Made by a program: the position numbers and the translations under genes
Notes under the pieces: model-generated
Database searches by the model: none
What the model saw: the letters and a program-made list of their open reading frames with translations, nothing else
What the model was told of the DNA's origin: nothing
Source: Acanthaster planci
Taxonomy: Eukaryota > Echinodermata > Asteroidea > Valvatida > Acanthasteridae
Direction of reading: 5' to 3'
DNA length: 49,937 nucleotides
NCBI RefSeq assembly: GCF_001949145.1
Contig: NW_019091447.1
Span: 142,491-192,427, forward strand
Part shown: in pieces, positions 1 to 14,094 of the stretch
Layout of the letters: every line of letters begins with the position of its first letter
How positions within the stretch are numbered: the stretch's first letter is position 1

Positions 1-2580
1 GACCTGATCCCCACTGATCACTGCAGTGAAAAATTAGTGCTGTCTGTATGGAACTCTAAATTCACATCTTGGCAAGTGGGAACACTTGATTCCGTAAAAT
101 CCTCACCAAACTGGGAAATCCAATGAAATTCTGGAATGAGTTCCATATACTGACAACACTTAATGCCCCTGTGCACAAACCTTAAGTGTTTTTAAGTAGG
201 CCTAAATGCTTCAGAATTTTCTTCGCTAAAGTTAACTTTTGAGGACATGTTATCACATTCTGACGGCAGTTATAACATTTTAAGGGAAAAGTAGTGTTGT
301 ACGTATGTGGAATTTCCAAGATTCCTGTGCTACAAAGTTAACGCAAAATATGCTTTTTTCTGTGGATGTGAAAGAAGGCACATTGTGTGTACTGGTAGGG
401 TTATAGAAATACATGTAGAGGCAAAGTCTAGGCCTATGCCAATCCACAGATGGGCACACAAATTATTTGCATGTAATGTGGGCAGTCAACGGAGAGTTTG
501 GTAATAGTAGTTTATTATCACAGGAGTAAAATCATGATTGTAATCACTGTGGTGATTGAATGAGATTCTGGTATCATGGCATTATGCTGGTAAGCTCCGG
601 GGTAGATTTAATTTTAGAATTCTGTCTGTTTTCCTCCCTACAGTATACGGAAACAAAAATGCACAGGTGGAAAAACAATCCATTTAAACTCTTCCATGCT
701 ACATGTGTGACTGATTTCAACACAGGCCGTTGGACCTAGGTTCTTAGTTAGCAATTTGGCAAAGGTTGAAACTGGTGAAGGTTAGGTAAATAATGATACC
801 ATGCTGTGCACTGGTTGATAAAATAAATTATTTTACGTACATGTATGTTACATTTAAAAAAAAAATAAAATGCATCAGAAACGTAAAACAGAAAACTTGT
901 AAGTCATTTCCCATAAATGAAAAAACCACATGTACAGGTTTTTTTTTCTGGCGGAAATGTACATGTACTGTACATGATATGAACCATGGTACTAGTGCAC
1001 GGGTCACACTTCATTGATCAGAACACTCCCTAAAGCTATCACTGGCCTCAATCTGAGAATTGAAGCATGAAAGATAAACAAGGTCATACAAGAGGAAACC
1101 CCAAACGTTTATCCCATGGTCAAACCACTCTGCTGACCACTAGAGAGGGTCCTCAGGCGTATGGAATTAGTTCCACTGGTACATTGTGGAAGTTAAAAGG
1201 CTCCAGACTTTTCAAAGGCCAATAAGGTGATGGTTTGTTTACCCTCAATAGGAGAGTAGATAAGGGTTGGATGTCTGTTCCTTAAACTCATTATTGCTAC
1301 ACTTTTGTGGTTTTGTTGGAAAACCCAAAAGGTGGAGGCATCTCTTGATCTCGAATGGGGAAAGTGTGCCAGGATCTATCCTTGGTTGAATGTCAAGGCA
1401 AGTTGAGCTGATGTAAGTCAGCCTAAGTTACACAGCATGGTTTCTTGTCTTGTTATCTGCCCACTTATCCTGCAGCCAGGCAAAGGCCGATTTGGAAAGT
1501 TTCTGCTGGTTATTAAATTTACAAACAGCAATTTTGTTACACGAATCTTTAACATTGGCAAAGAAGTCTTTACATTTCTGTCAAAATTATTTGGTGCAGT
1601 GGAAATACGGCCTCTGGTACGCGTAACACCAAAGGGTGTTCATTGCTAGAATTTCCTGGGAGTGGACAGGCAGTTTTCAAGTGTGGTTGGTGAGGAACAG
1701 GGAGGTCATCCACTCCTACACCCCCCCGAGACAGAGTAAAATGATAGAACTATGAATCTGGCCTCCTCTGCCCCCCCTCCCCCAAAAAAAACTTTGCATG
1801 AATCTTCACAAAGTTAAAACAAACTGAGGTTTTTGAAGCTGAACTTTGATACCATTGCTCTCTGGCTGCATAAATTATAAAATCCTGTCAATTGACCGTC
1901 AGATCACATGTACATGTACAATTAAGTTTGAATATCAGTTCGATATGGTGTGCACCTTTGATGTCACAGTCATGTTTTTCTTACAAGTGACCGCAAAAAC
2001 TTTAGGTAAGAGCATGAGGTTTGCATTGACACCATGTGGATTCTCTCTTTTGTGAGTGTGTGTGGTTTTGAAACTTTGGTTGGCCGTCGGTACAAAAGTA
2101 AAAGAATGTAATTCACACAGTGTTCAAAATCCCACACAGCTATCAGAACATGGAATAACAATACACGCACAACTAAATATTAAATGAAAATCTAACCCTA
2201 TTTAAAATTAATGGAACAAATGTCAATTTGGAACAAATTGGAGGTACATGTAAAAATCAAAAGCCGACCAAAAGGTGATGTTTCTGCAAACTTTGGCTGA
2301 CCATACATCGACAAGTTTTAGGGGAATTGAGAGTGGTCTATACAGTGGATTTGGAATACTTTAGTACTTGAGCACATCTCAACCATTTCAGACAGGTGCA
2401 ATTTTTGAGTTTTGAGCGAACTTTTTGTCAAAAGATGTAGTAACTCTGAGGGGCTTGCAGACTTTTGAGATTGGCCTATGGTAGTGCTCTGTAAAGCATT
2501 CAAATAGGCAGCCACATATATTCTGTGGTTTGTCTAATTTTTGTTCAGCCAGTCTTACATTTCTTCATCTATTCACAGAC
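1..2580. other. No supported gene
   Basis: AT-rich single-copy-looking sequence. Open frames are all short and lack codon structure or recognisable motifs. Only scattered TACATGTA words, a C-run near 1722 and another near 1775 stand out. Confidence 0.7.
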
Positions 2581-2892
2581 CTTAAATCTTAGTGATATCC
2601 AGTAAATCATCATCCGTCACTTCTAATCATGATCACTGATGACCATGATGACAGAGCATGACCGTTCTCAGTTCATGAAATTTGATCACAGCTGGAGTGC
2701 CGTCCAACATGCACAAACACAGGGACATACACAAATCTTAAATCTTAGTGATATCCAGTAAATCATCATCCGTCACTTCTAATCATGATCACTGATGACC
2801 ATGATGACAGAGCATGACCGTTCCCAGTTCATGAAATTTGATCACAGCTGGAGCGCTGTCCAACGTGCACAAACACAGGGACGTACACAAAC
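2581..2892. repeat. Tandem duplication, two 156-bp copies
   Basis: The stretch beginning CTTAAATCTTAGTGATATCC at 2581 starts again at 2737, and the two copies are nearly identical (only a few substitutions by eye). No coding content is visible. It reads as a recent local duplication. Confidence 0.9.
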
Positions 2893-5800
2893 ACGTACAC
2901 GTACATGCCTGGGTACATGGCTACAATCTGATCACTAAGCTTTATTCTCTTCATGTGCACCTCCCTTCTCATCCTTAACTGTCAAACAGGAATTTCAGCA
3001 CATGCTCAAATTATGCAGTCTGTTTACTTTACCGCTGTCAGTCCAGCTGATGTTCATGTGCCCGCTGTAAATTGCAACCGTTACATGTGTCAACATGTCT
3101 TGTTTTTCCTCCGTACATGTACGTGTATGTACCCACATGTAAAATGTATACGTGTTGCTGCAGTGAGCCATGCATGTAGCCGCATTCACTCCCACGCAAA
3201 GGCAATCACCATTCATGCAATCTAAACTTCTGGAGATAAATTTTGAGAAATCTCAAAAAACACTTCTAGCATCTACCTGTAAGTAAAAACAGAATAGACT
3301 CAAAGAGCTGTAGCAATACGATAGATTCCCCTGTACTTTTTCCTTGCTCTTCAGTTTACTGTCCTTTATCCTGCCTCTTGTCAACAACTCTCTGCTCTTC
3401 AGTGATTGAACGAGCTGAGTAATATGTACACGTTGTATGCTGAGGGTAGGGTGTTTTGATAGGAAACAGCTCCATTTTGCTAGCTGTCTCTGGCATTCAT
3501 ATTTGAAGCAAGAATGATTCTAGCTTTTGATTTGCCGCTTTCTACCGGTAGCTATGGCAGCCTGCTGGGTAAACCACAGTTTTTGACCAGTTTACATTGC
3601 CATAGTGGATTTGGTCTCATGGGAAATTATAGTTTGCTTAGGGGACATACCCAGAGGACAAATTTTGAATCCAACATTCCGACCCAGAAACCGTCCTTAT
3701 GAAAAGTGCTGGTGGCTTTCTGGAAGGCTTTCAAAACTCAATTGTTGGACACCGCTCAAGTTTCTATGACTCAACTGGAGTGGAGAATTGGCTTCCCGCT
3801 AAGGCTGCCCTAAATGCCAAATGATATCAACACAGATCGGAGGCAGACGTTTTCACATTCCGTCGTAGGGTTCAGTTTGCGGTGTTGGTTCTACAAACAC
3901 AATTTGATGAATCTTTTCCAACCCGCTGTGTTTTCACCCAGAATTTTAGATGTGGCCCGCCTTTTGTACAAGTTTGTATTTGTCAATCCTCTGGGAATTT
4001 TTCAATCAGTGGCTCAAGTTCTCAAAGAAATTATACACCTACCGATACATATATAAGGGTTGCAATTTGACAAGCAAACAGTTCCATTTTTCTTAGATTT
4101 TGATTCCAAAGTGTGAGTCAATGCTTTCCTATGGGAAAATGTTAAGGTCAGAGCGTTTGTTCATAGTCAGGAAGGAAGGAGGCAGACTGTGAGAAAACTT
4201 GTAAGACATTCTGCAAGTCTGACAGAGAAAGATTATCGTAAATTTGAATGCAGGCCAAATCAAAAGTAGAGAGAGGGACAAGTACAGAGGTGAAAAGAAA
4301 ACTTACAGGGTTGAAATGACGCACTCACGTCACTCTACCGAGAACTAACAATAATGCATTTCAAATTTAAAGGTACAGCGTCGTAAACTAAAAATTTTAT
4401 GCATTGTCAGAGGAATCAGGTTTAATTTACAGACCCAGGTGAAAAAAGGTCTCAGGGAAAAAAACTTTCAGAAGTGTAGTCTTTATTTTGCTTACATCAG
4501 GATAGTTATGAGTACCTTGGGTTATTTGTAAATGGTCATTGAACTTTGTGTAAACGATTAACTGGGACAAACCCAGTCTTCCTCAGGAAAATGTTTCCCA
4601 TAAATTCTGTAATTGCTGGGTAATCTTATCCCAGAATTGATGAAATTTGTATTGTGTCTGTCAGCCTGCGGTTTCTCCGCTCACATTCACCGTGGTTTGG
4701 TTAATAATTTTCATTGGTGACTGTAAATGTTTTACAACTTCCAGGAGAGAGTGAGTGAGTCATTTTCTCATCATGCATATTTGCAAAGCTTATTAGGTTT
4801 GACCTGTCAAGAAGGCCTAGTTACATAGACAGCCAGTTGGCCTGAGGTATATCGTGTACGTGCTCATAAATTTGTTATACCTTACACTGCTAAATTATCT
4901 TATTTAAAGGAGCAGAAATATACAGTTCTGATACATATGCCTTTAACAAATAGCAGGTGCCTATATGGTTGGCCTTAGAGAGGACTTTAATACCCTGTAA
5001 ATTAAACTTAAATTAAGTTTAATAAAAATACTATCCATGGACACAATGGAGATGAATTTCATTTGGAATGAATTGGATTGATATTGCTTTAAAATTTCTG
5101 TGAATCTTCCCCCCATAATTTTGGATAGTTTCTGCACAAAGATTATGCATACAATACTAACCTCTTTATGACTCGCTGACTGTGTGTAATGTACATGTAC
5201 AGCAAACATTCTGTAAGTGGACATGGAATGTGTGCATGGGTACCGGTACCCATAATGCCTCCTGTCTGGTGATTAAATTCAATTATTGAATGGGTCATTT
5301 GAATGTGAACTTGTACTGCGGATTGTCCCTTCATTGTTACCCCTCCAATTCAATGGAACGATCCCACCGTTGCTAGTTATGTGTGCTGGAGCATAATACC
5401 CTGATGTTATTATAGACCAGTTCACCGCCCTGAAAGGTGATATCACTCAGCCTGTGCATTTATATGGTGTCTGGCTACAGACTGAAGGGTTAGTATCCAG
5501 GATTATGTGGATTTCTTGCTGGCTGTATTCGGATCTCCCACTGCTCAAGTCGCAAATTGGTTTGTGTGTTGGGAGAGGGAGGATAAAACCAAGTACTGTG
5601 CATGTGCCGTGACTATCAAGGGTGTTCCCTGACTATTCAATGGATCTGTACTCACATGGGAGATGTACAAGGTATTTTTTGACTGGCTGCTGAATTTGGA
5701 TCATAGATGTTTGGATTGACATCTGGAACGTTCTCTGTGAGTAATCCAGCATTAGTGGATTGATTTGGAGGTTTAAAGTGCACTAGGTACTGACATTGAT

Positions 5801-8800
5801 TTGTAGGGTTTCTTAGGAATTTGGTTGATCATTGGTCAAGCGGTTTTGGTTTTGAGCAGTTTAACAGGCATGAATTGGAACCGATTAAGATTTTACTTTG
5901 TTTCCTTCAGTTTTTGGATTTGAATTTGCTAAGAAGCACTGAAGAGTGCCAAATTGTTTTGTACTGGCTCATAATCAAAACAAGTGTTGGACTGCTTTAT
6001 CTGTACAGATTTGATTTGATTTATTTGTTATTCCAGTGAAGTGGATGGAGAGTGGATGGCATTTACATTTTTGTGCACTGATTATCATATTTAGCCCAGT
6101 CAGTTTACATTCAACAGTGTTCAAAAGTCTCTGATTTACACGTAAGAAATCATCTCACAACTGGTATGAATCTAGGATGTAATTTATTTCCTTAACCTGA
6201 TGAGTGCCACTTGGCAGAAAATCATACTCTGTCCTGGTTGCCTAGGTTACTGTCAGTTTCTGCAGCTTTCTTAGTCATGACACAGTTTTATCAATAAGCC
6301 CACCGAGTCTTGTAGTTGTACTGAGCTACGATCTACATGTATACACGAGACTACAGCTAAACACAAGTTAGTGAGTTAATCACAAGTTGAAGTTGAGGGA
6401 CACATGGCCCTTTGCTGTGTCATATTTGTTTGGAAGAACTGCTCCTTTTTTTCAAAAGGATCACACTTTGGACATAAAGCCTGTACTACTACAAAGCCAT
6501 TAGGCAGTGGCTTTCATCATTAGCTGACATACATAGTGCAGTATACATCATTGCCAGCTGTGTAGCCACAAGTTTTTTTTCCATCATATGGCTCTTTGTT
6601 TTTTCTAGTACTGGCCTACACAAATGTAGACAAATGCAGCCGCTCAGGGATTAAGGATCATGAATACATTAAAAACTCTATTCAATTCTGGGAAAGGAAG
6701 GAAAATCCACTTGAGCCCATTCAGTTTGCTGAGCTTCATGTTCCAGACTGAGTGGTTCAAGAGTTCTGGGAAGTACAAGTTCTGTACTGCACATGGACAG
6801 CCTACACTATGTACATGTACCGGCCTTGTGTAAGGTGGGTTTATAAACGGGATGAAACATGTTCAGTATAGGGCCTTGGGGCACATTCACAACTGGCTGT
6901 GAACTTTGCTGCCTTCACCTATTCTGGTAGGCTGGCTTTGTACAAATGCACTTGTAAAGTACTGGGCTGCATGTACATGTACCTGTTCGTGTGTTAAAAT
7001 GTAGGTGATGCATGGACTCAAAGCATCACAGAGACCAAGTTGTTTGTTCCCACAATGCAGTCTAGACATTCTTAACAAAAAGAAATTATCCTGTCAATGT
7101 CATAATGGCCTGTGTATTCACTGCAGGTGTTATAGTCTGGTTGCTTGTAACCTGAAACAAAATTTGATAGGTTGGATGGAAACATGTAACACCTTGTAGA
7201 GTTGAAAACTTATATTTCTCATAAGTTTTTGTGGATGAAAATTGATAAGGAATTTGTTGCAAGTTACAATACATTACTCTTTTTTCCCAAATTTTTCCTG
7301 CAGAATTTGCTCATTGAACAGTGTTGCTAGCAAGTGTGACATACGGGATGTAATCATCAGTTAATATGTGACCAATTCACTCAACGTTGTCAACCCGCTT
7401 ACCCGCTGTTGTGCGTGCTTGCTATACCGGGGTTAGAACTCATTGTTCCCTGGAATTTGGAAAACCACTGCTTCAGATTATAGAGAAGCCTTTCCATTGC
7501 CTTTTGTTGCTCACCGAACCTACTAGTGTTCCCTACAAATAAACCCAGCCCATGAGGGGAGAGAACTTGGCCTATTGTGTTGTGGTCATGCACCTGGTCT
7601 GACTGGTGAGTGTAAAGCTTTATTATTCCTTGTTTCATTTGATTTGGAAACCCACTCATAAAAATGAAGCATACATGTCTGCATGATTTAAGATTACCAT
7701 TAATTGGGCAATACTGTTTAATGTGGTTATTCAAGTGGTTATTCAGAATTTGCATCTTGGCATGAACAGAAAAAAAGCTCTTTTTAGCTTGTTATAGTTG
7801 AGCTCTGAAGACAAATGACACTTCGTTCGATTTGGACGCTTCCGTATTTCTTTGAATAGATGAAATCAGAGAAAATATATTTTCCCCAGTGGTGCTTTTT
7901 AAGTACATACCCAATAGTTATACATGTACTTAGTTACTGCTTGGAAACTTTTTCCAGGCAGATCAGAAAACTACCAAGTATGCACATGTCCATGGACATG
8001 TGGGGCTTACAGTACTTCATTGCCACTGGTACTCTCCTGTCGTTCTAACAGTCACAGAGGGTCAAAAATTCCTTCCATATCTCTTGCTGCAGTACCTCCT
8101 AGACATACACATAGGTATCACAAGTCATTTGACTGAGTTAGACTGATGGAACAACTGTGCAGTATACCGTGCACCTTTGCCCAGGAGTAAACACAAGAAC
8201 AAATGCTGAACGTATCATTTCTGTCTTGGGTGCTGTAGGGACCAGTACCACAGTGCAATGTACATTGAAAATACATGTACCACGCAAAGCCAACAGACAC
8301 TGTGATTCACCCCCTTGGGCCCACCAGTGCACCTTTGGTGTGTATTATTTTAGCTGTGAACCATGGCCTTCACTTTTTCAACACCCCTATTCTTTGACCC
8401 CAGGTCACTACAGTCATGGACAAAGAATTTGTTACATAGTAAAAGCCTGCAAGTCCTCAATGGTGTTGTTACTGGCAGGCCAGCCTTGCCTACCTGGACT
8501 TGTGTGAATAGACTGGACTTCTGAATTCCAATTGTAATGGTTTCATAGTTGACATGCATACACTTTGTGCCTGCCCCTAAAGTACCAGTATAAAATATGA
8601 AATGCATTGGGTATGTTTTATTTCACCCTTGCCGTAGTGAAGCCAAAACCATCCCATTGGAGGCATTTGGATTATGGCAGTGACAATGGGAATTATGTGA
8701 CTTGTTTGATCTTGTTGGATTTTCAGCAAAATCCCTACGCCACCACAAGGGTTGTTCACTATATATTTATTTTGTACATTGCACATGTATGTGTAGGCCT

Positions 8801-8864
8801 TTCATTGCTTGTACAGCAGGCTTAGATATTAAAAAAAAGTATTTGTATAAGATACCGGTACATA
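2893..8864. other. No supported gene
   Basis: About 6 kb without credible coding potential on either strand. The longest frame (minus strand, 7399-7755) has no motif and unstructured composition. TACATGTA-type words recur. GTACCGGTAC at about 5240 is a perfect palindrome of a second recurrent word. Confidence 0.65.
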
Positions 8865-9248
8865 TACATGTACTACCATACATGTACTACCATACATGTA
8901 CTACCATACATGTACTACCATATATGTACTACCATACATGTACATGTACTACCATACATGTACTACCATACATGTACTACCATACATGTACTACCATACA
9001 TGTACTACCATACATGTACTACCATACATGTACTACCATACATGTACTACCATACATGTACCACCATACATGTACCACCATACATGTACCACCATACATG
9101 TACTACCATACATGTACTACCATACATGTACTACCATACATGTACTACCATACATGTACTACCATACATGTACTACCATACATGTACTACCATACATGTA
9201 CTACCATACATGTACTACCATACATGTACTACCATACATGTACATGTA
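8865..9248. repeat. 14-bp minisatellite, unit TACATGTACTACCA
   Basis: About 27 head-to-tail copies over 384 bp. Most are identical. Variants include one TATATGTACTACCA unit, a few with TACCACCA around 9055-9100, and two longer units containing an extra TACATG at the left interior and right end. Frames through the array are open only because the unit lacks stops; these are not genes. Confidence 0.97.
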
Positions 9249-10178
9249 ATCATGCACTTTGGTCCATATATGTGAATGAATAAAACATGTGCCAGCCATT
9301 TGTATTTGACATGTATAGTCAAGGGTGGATTGGAGGGATGGGGCAGTGGGGACCATGGCACACCCCTCCCCTCCTGCAAAAAAACTTAGTGAATTTTGTT
9401 TTTTAAATCAAAAAGAAGATACTACTATGTGTGGAGGTTGTTTTGTATGGACAGAGCTATTTTGTTCAGGAAATTGTTTCTGAGTAGCTGCTTAATTGTG
9501 ACTGGTATTATGCAAGTGTACCGCGGACACTGCATACTGGTTTTGACACCCCCCCAAAAAAATTGGGTCTGGATCTGGCCTTGTTTAAGGTAAACTTGCC
9601 TTTACTCTTTGAGGTTTAATTTGCCATATTGTCAGCGTGCCCTATTGGATGCAAACACCTGCATTGTTAGATCAACAGGGAAATGCATTGATGTCACCTC
9701 TGTTGGTCCTCCAAAGAAATGCAACCCAGCAAAAGTAACTCAACTTCAAAACTGTAATAATCTAAGTCATAGAGTTGGGAAGTCACTGACACGTCAGTCT
9801 GATCATATTTCAGTGTCCCGTTCCATTTCCATTGGTTCCTTCATCATGGGAACCAACTCTGTCACTTAGTCCCTACCATGGGAAATCAGTAATCCTAGTA
9901 ATCAAAAGTACACTGAAACCAATTATCTTCATCTCTCTGCCAATTAAGGAAAATTGATGTAAACACCCATAGTAGGTCTGTGCACCCTGACGAAAATTAC
10001 CCAGATTTGATTGATCACGGAAGACTTGCTTGCCATGTCTTGAGTTAAGAGATGAGATAAAAAAAAAAAACCAGCGAATAAAACTGGTTACATGTATGAC
10101 GTGGAAAGGTTAATGTACATGTAACAGTATACTGGAAGAACTATATACATGTACGTATACATGTACATGTATTTACAG
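9249..10178. other. No supported gene
   Basis: Nothing coding recognised. It contains homopolymer C and A runs near 9550 and 10061, and a short cluster of TACATGTAC words just before 10178. Confidence 0.65.
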
Positions 10179-10235
10179 TCGAACACGCTTAATACAAGCT
10201 TGAGGGACTCTCCAAAATCCTTGTCAATGCAGTAA
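10179..10235. mobile_element. Possible pogo/Tigger-type transposon end
   Basis: CAGTCGAACACGCTTAATAC directly after a TA dinucleotide resembles the CAGT-starting terminal repeats of pogo/Tigger DNA transposons with TA target sites. I find no matching inverted end nearby, so it would be a solo fragment. Assignment is from terminal sequence style only. Confidence 0.3.
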
Positions 10236-10431
10236 ACCCCATGTTATATGTGTTGACACTTATCGCATTCATGGAGGGCAAGCGTGGCACCAGCAAGCAT
10301 TGCTATATACATGTACACTACGGCAATGTATACATACTGCAAGCCTACATGTACATGTACATGTAGGCCTACACTAGGATACGCTAGATGCAGTGGATTA
10401 GTATTCACTACATGTACAGGTATACATGTAC

Positions 10432-10760
10432 ATGTATATGTATTCACATATTCATGTACATGTACATGTGTGTATTCACATGTACATTCACATGTATGTA
10501 TCCACATGTACATTCACATGTATGTATTCACATGTAAATTCACATGTATGTATTCACATGTAAATTTACTGGTATGTATTCACATGTAAATTCACTGGTA
10601 CATGTATGTATTCACATGTACATTCACATGTACATTCACATGTACATTCACATGTACATTCACATGTACATTCACATGTACATGTATGTATTCACATGTA
10701 CATGTATGTGTATTATTACATGTACAGCACATGTACATGTACATGTTACATCTGCAGACT
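10432..10760. repeat. 12-bp minisatellite zone, unit ATTCACATGTAC
   Basis: Six exact units occupy 10610-10681. On both sides are diverged forms (ATTCACATGTATGT, ATTCACATGTAA, ATTCACTGGTAC) and TACATGTAC runs. The array is built on the same ACATGT core as the 14-bp array but is clearly a separate expansion. Confidence 0.93.
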
Positions 10761-13700
10761 CTGTTACACATGTACAAGTGCATGTACCAAAAAGCTTCAG
10801 TCTGCTTCAGTCAGATCAAGTTTACATTGTTACAGGAAGTGAATTGTCTGGCAATTGGAGTCAATCACTGGAAATACAGGAAGTTATTAGATGACTGTCT
10901 AAAATGTTGAGTGACACGTCAGTTCGCTGAAGTCAAAATGTGGGCAGTTGATATAAGTTATGTCAGTGTCGGAAATTGATGTGACTGAGGTTTCACGAAT
11001 GAAGGTATTTCATAGAAACAGTGATGCAATGAAAAATGAATAACGCTGTGTTATGTAAATACACAGTGTATGGTTATGCACACTTGTGGTGTGGTTGCTT
11101 CTATTGTGTGGTTTGGTTTATCCTTTTCACACCCTACATGTTGGACTGTTCAACATCGCAAAAAAATGTTTGAGATATGCCAGAGGTGGCCTGCACAAGT
11201 ATTCATCATGAACTGAAATTTGCTGATTTGAATAGGACTTCGACATTCAGCTATGCGTATTTCTCGCCTTTTTTGATTTTTTTTTTGCCTATAACTTAGG
11301 CCTACCCTCTTTGACAATTTACAGACAGCAAATTCAAACAGGACTTACGTACGGTACCAAGTTGCAGCAGCATGCATTTTTTCCTTCAGCGCAGGCATTG
11401 AATATCATTTCAAGTTGTCAGCTGTTGTCGTAAAACCTGCTCTGTGCGTTTGATTTACGGCAATCTGGGATCTTCATCTAAATGAAAGGTCATGTAGAGG
11501 TACACTCTTTGTCTCATCATCGGGGAGTGGACATTAGCACTGCGCAGTTTCAGTTTGTGTAGGATGCCTATTACACTGGCAGATGTGTAAAGTTTTCTGC
11601 GGTAAGCCCTTTTCAAGTTTTCTTTATTATTTCAGTGTTAGACAAAATGCATGTACGTTGGTAGATGTGAGTACACATGTACCGGCACTGGTATGCTGCT
11701 AAATTAATTTTTCCATTAGCCTAAAATTTCAAGCAAAACTATCTGAATCCGCTTACAATTTAACCCCCAAAACTGAGATACAGTATGCAGCCACATGATT
11801 TTTGACAGTCATTGTTCAATATACCGGTACATGTACATGTACCCAAATGTGCGCGGAAACATGCATGTCTTTGAAGTCTCACATCATTCTAGCGCACATG
11901 AAAATGCCAATAAGACCTAGACTCGAAAATGCACGGGCATCCATGGACATGGTTTGTCTCCTAAAATGCCTTTGCCCGTCAAGTTACCGGTGCGTCACGT
12001 GAAAAACATCTATTCAGGCCAAAAAAAATTCACAGGGGTAAAATTTCAGCTTTCCATTAGTGTTCCATTTCCAGAGGAATTTTTGCAGAGGTCTTGTGGC
12101 ATGTGGTTCAAGTGAAATGAATTGGGCATCGCATTCAAGCTTGATTTCCAACACCCCTGAATTTTGGTGAGAGTTGCACTGTGAAAATACCGCTAGTATG
12201 GGATAGGTCAGGAAACAGGAAGCATTTTTGGCCTCATGATACAACAAGATTGCCTGAATTATCAAAATTATACCTGATTATAACCAGAACTATTTGGAAC
12301 ACAAAGACAAAGAAAACAAAATTCATGGAGACTTCCCAATTTGCTTTCTGTGAGAGTACATGCTTTACACGGTGTTCTGCACAGTGAAAGCTGAATTTGA
12401 CATTCCAGACTTTTCTCTGAGCCTGAGAGGTATTTCATTAATCAAAGTTCATCATTTCAAAGTCTCTGGGTTTTTGTGTTTTGAGTTTACCATGTACATG
12501 TGTACCAAACACTCTAGACTGCTGTACATACATGTAGGACTGTAGGGCATGTAGGCGCCTTGTGGTAATGGGAAGAAGAGTTGTGCTTAGTTACCGGGCA
12601 CGCAACTTGCTTAAGAGCAGACATGATCAGTTTCACAGATCAGTAGTGTTGGTCACGCCTCAGCCTTGTCACTAGGTTCAGAAAACCTGCATAATATAGT
12701 CAATTCTAGTTGAATACATACACGTACAAAATATGTAAATAACAGAGTTGCAGGGACTACATGTAGACAGACTGGTTTAAATACTTCGTTATACAAGAAA
12801 GAGAAAAACAAAACACAAGAATTCAAGAAATCGGGGGTCTCAAAATTTGCTTTTTATGAGTGTTTATATCGAGAGTCTACCGTGTTTGTTTTTCTACATG
12901 CAAATTTTCCAAGTTCCTTGACCGAAGGCTGTTTGATCAGTGACAAAAAATGTGTTGCTAATATTGCTGCAGAAAATTGAGTGTAATCTGATCATGGCTC
13001 CCACCATGAGTAATGCAATCGCTCGTGAGCGTTACAGCTTTGTGGAATGTCACGTGTGATTGATTGAGATCATAAAAACTGGAAAAAAATTGAAACTGGC
13101 CAGGAAGTCCAGAGGATGAGTGAACAAAATTTATTATTTCCCCTTGAGCAAGAAAGGCAGCAATTAAGCCTTTGCAGGAACCAAATCTGTTTCTGTGGTG
13201 TTGTAGGGCCAGGAGGTTGTGGGGTTAAGAAAGCAGAATGTGACCCCTCCAGGCATGCCAAAGAGGTGATTGGTCCTTCTCTGGCTGGCATGGGGCGTGG
13301 GACACACCCCAATGGCAGTGAGCACCTGGTGAGAACTGGCAGGAGACTTGTTCGGCTTGGTTTTTTCCCCTCAGTAGGTTGAACCAGAGAGGTCGGAAGG
13401 AAACATGGACCGGAGGATGACCTTGCTGTTGTGCTTCTAGGGAGGTAGGGGTAGTTGATTGTGGATCTACCTGTGTGGCATAGTTTCCTAACTGTATACC
13501 TCTGACCTTACAAGGTTTGTTAATGGTCCAAGGCACAATGTAGAAATCTGGTAGTCCAAACATTGCGTATTTTCAAAACAGTTAGAAAAGAATAGGAAAA
13601 AAAGCAAAAACAAAATAAAATAAAGCAACAATCATCCTAAAGAAATTTTCCTACCTGTAGTACATGTACAGTGTAGTTGAAAAAAGAACATCAACATGTA

Positions 13701-14094
13701 CATGTAAGTGAACACTTGAAAAAGTTCAGACTATCATTATTACTGGGGCAAAGGAAAACAGCAGATCTGTCTGAATGTTCTTGTCTCCGGGGGGAGGTTC
13801 AGTTTGAAGTAACGTAAGCTTGCTTTCCAGTTTTCCACCCTCCTTAAACCCAGACCTCTACATACATGTCCTTCCACCCAATGCAGTCAAGTCATGATGC
13901 GATTAAACAAATCAGAGACCAGATAGCAAATCAGACCAGCATTTCTGACTTCTGTTACTCTTTCTTTGGGTGAGCAGCCTTCTTGATTGATGTCCAAATA
14001 ATGTCTCAACACAACGCTTATTACTCCTTAGCGGTGCCTTATAGCTATCACACACACGCACGTAAAAATCATAACAGAACTTGCAAGTGAGAAG
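10761..14094. other. No supported gene
   Basis: No coding stretch recognised. The plus and minus frames around 13070-13560 overlap each other in a GC-richer patch and show no family motif. Confidence 0.6.

Noticed and set aside
7399-7755. 118-codon minus-strand frame
   Set aside because: No domain, no conserved-looking pattern, no splice partners.
8858-9250. CRISPR-like regular repeat
   Set aside because: Units are contiguous with no unique spacers, and the context is an animal genome.
8702-9283. Long open frames through the 14-bp array
   Set aside because: All three frames are open only because the repeat unit has no stop; the predicted YMYYHTCT-type peptide is a repeat artefact.
10284-10910. 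Open frames on both strands through the 12-bp array
   Set aside because: Same artefact: His/Cys/Val-rich peptides from ACATGT repeats, no start context or homology.
13070-13563. Overlapping plus and minus frames in a GC-richer patch
   Set aside because: Neither strand shows a family motif; the overlap itself suggests composition rather than coding.
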